From contig CAYNFR010000006.1 of NCBI GenBank assembly GCA_964396595.1, forward strand, positions 1 to 64,000: DNA of 64,000 bases. Direction: 5' to 3'. The notes under the pieces were generated by a model that ran no database searches, was not told the origin of the DNA, and worked only from the letters and a program-made list of their open reading frames with translations. The translations under genes and the position numbers were made by a program. Shown piece after piece: positions 63,337 to 64,000 of this stretch; positions within the stretch are counted from its first letter, which is position 1, and every line of letters begins with the position of its first letter. This DNA is from CAYNFR01 sp964396595. Lineage in GTDB: Bacteria; Bacteroidota; Bacteroidia; Chitinophagales; Saprospiraceae.

Positions 63337-64000
63337 ATGATAATTAAGAAGAGTTTCATGAAGCAATTAAGCTTATTTGCATTCGCAATGGTGATGCTTT
63401 CATCCATCATAGCACAAGATAGTTTTGAACGTCTTTATACTACCGAGAACACTACCGTCCATACGACAAGTCTTGCTCTAGTGAATGACAGCTATTTATT
63501 GCTCGGGGTGGAATTAGATCCTGAAGACAATCGCTACACTAAGATCCATGTATTGTCTCTTACTAACAAAGGGGATATAAACTGGAGTAATACTTACACT
63601 TACCGTGACACATTGCGTATAAAACAACTGGGGGACATTGCTGCTGACGAATTTGGAAACATTGTATTTACTGCAGAATTAGAGAAAGATTCCCTTAGCA
63701 AGATGATCACTGCGCTTGACCCATCAGGAAACATCCTTTGGTCAAAAGTTACCGGTGCTATTACCGACGTCAGAACAGTGTTTACACACAAGCCGGGTGT
63801 ACTTATACCTTATTTTTCTAAAGTGCTAATGAGTAGTCAAACAGGCAGTGAGTCTCCGGATATCTTACTGAGCGCAATGACAGAAATGGGCGAATTAATC
63901 TGGCAAAACAGGATGCAGCTCAACAATAATACTGTCGAACAGGTCAATGACATGATATTCACTATTGACTCTGTTTATGCCTTGTTAGGGAGCACGAGTG
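63337..64000 (+). CDS. Exported protein, beta-propeller-like (partial, 3' end outside window)
   Basis: An open plus-strand frame runs from an ATG at 63337 to the window edge (221 codons) without a stop. It has a signal peptide; a second ATG at 63358 gives a more usual leader (M-K-Q-L-S-L-F-A-F-A, ending I-I-A-Q). The mature part repeats a pattern of hydrophobic strands with N-I/L-x-W motifs (D-I-N-W-S, N-I-L-W-S, E-L-I-W-Q) spaced about 60-70 residues apart, as in T9SS-exported beta-propeller proteins of Bacteroidota. The 276 bases upstream hold no gene. Full domain content and any sorting tail cannot be seen. Confidence 0.75.
   Translation, partial: MIIKKSFMKQLSLFAFAMVMLSSIIAQDSFERLYTTENTTVHTTSLALVNDSYLLLGVELDPEDNRYTKIHVLSLTNKGDINWSNTYTYRDTLRIKQLGDIAADEFGNIVFTAELEKDSLSKMITALDPSGNILWSKVTGAITDVRTVFTHKPGVLIPYFSKVLMSSQTGSESPDILLSAMTEMGELIWQNRMQLNNNTVEQVNDMIFTIDSVYALLGSTS

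Overview
The window is a stretch of a Bacteroidota chromosome. The signs are type IX secretion (T9SS) cargo with C-terminal sorting domains, a carboxypeptidase-regulatory/TonB-type outer-membrane receptor, a DUF5916 protein, an UpxY-type antiterminator, a DUF1800/DUF1501 pair, and an rplM-rpsI-rpsB-tsf-pyrH block. The mix (PVC-type HEAT/cytochrome lipoprotein, lysyl-endopeptidase-like cargo, DUF1800/DUF1501) would suit an environmental Saprospirales-like lineage, but this placement is inference. No phage, insertion sequence, CRISPR array or rRNA was seen. One tRNA gene (Arg, anticodon CCT) is present.

Layout. (1) 1-7.9 kb, all leftward: the end of a surface-polysaccharide locus, with three nucleotide-sugar genes (aminotransferase, N-acetyltransferase, dehydrogenase) of the UDP-2,3-diacetamido-uronic-acid type, then a large SLBB export protein, a Wzz-like protein, a winged-helix/nucleotidyltransferase-like regulator and a partial UpxY antiterminator. 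(2) 7.9-8.8 kb: a non-coding, possibly decayed stretch. (3) 8.8-23.7 kb: a DUF1800/DUF1501 exported pair, a thioesterase, moaA-moeA, rlmN, an orphan sensor kinase, a large secreted serine protease, a haloalkane dehalogenase and menB. (4) 23.7-28.5 kb: two outer-membrane proteins. (5) 28.6-33.4 kb, leftward: a compact inositol-lipid cluster with phosphatidylinositol-phosphate synthase, an AUR1-like inositol-phosphorylceramide synthase, inositol-3-phosphate synthase, a PgpA-type phosphatase, GtrA and a diacylglycerol-kinase-family protein. A divergent sterol-desaturase-family enzyme lies beside it. (6) 35-39 kb: a membrane glycosylation operon made of two overlapping polytopic proteins, a DPM1-like glycosyltransferase and a DUF2007 protein.

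(7) 39-46.4 kb: DEAD helicase, peroxiredoxin, M23 peptidase, meaB, then iscS-iscU-iscA-cutA and tRNA-Arg. (8) 46.6-50.4 kb: a tightly coupled operon of glutamate formimidoyltransferase, an exported ceramidase-like protein and a purple-acid-phosphatase-like protein with a PepSY-like tail. (9) 50.6-53.9 kb: ribosomal proteins L13, S9 and S2, EF-Ts and UMP kinase, with a strong terminator after tsf. (10) 54-64 kb: S10 peptidase, SGNH hydrolase with a T9SS tail, a lipoprotein, an FMN-dependent 2-hydroxy-acid dehydrogenase, an outer-membrane-like protein, a 1134-residue PVC-type cytochrome/HEAT lipoprotein and a partial exported protein.

The most coherent system is the inositol-lipid cluster. Its six genes can be read as a near-complete pathway from glucose-6-phosphate and CDP-diacylglycerol to phosphatidylinositol and inositol phosphorylceramide. 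The kinase-family member could recycle the diacylglycerol that the last step releases. Related clusters are known in gut Bacteroides, so the pathway is not new. The kinase and GtrA additions and the neighbouring lipid-acting genes are what merit a second look.
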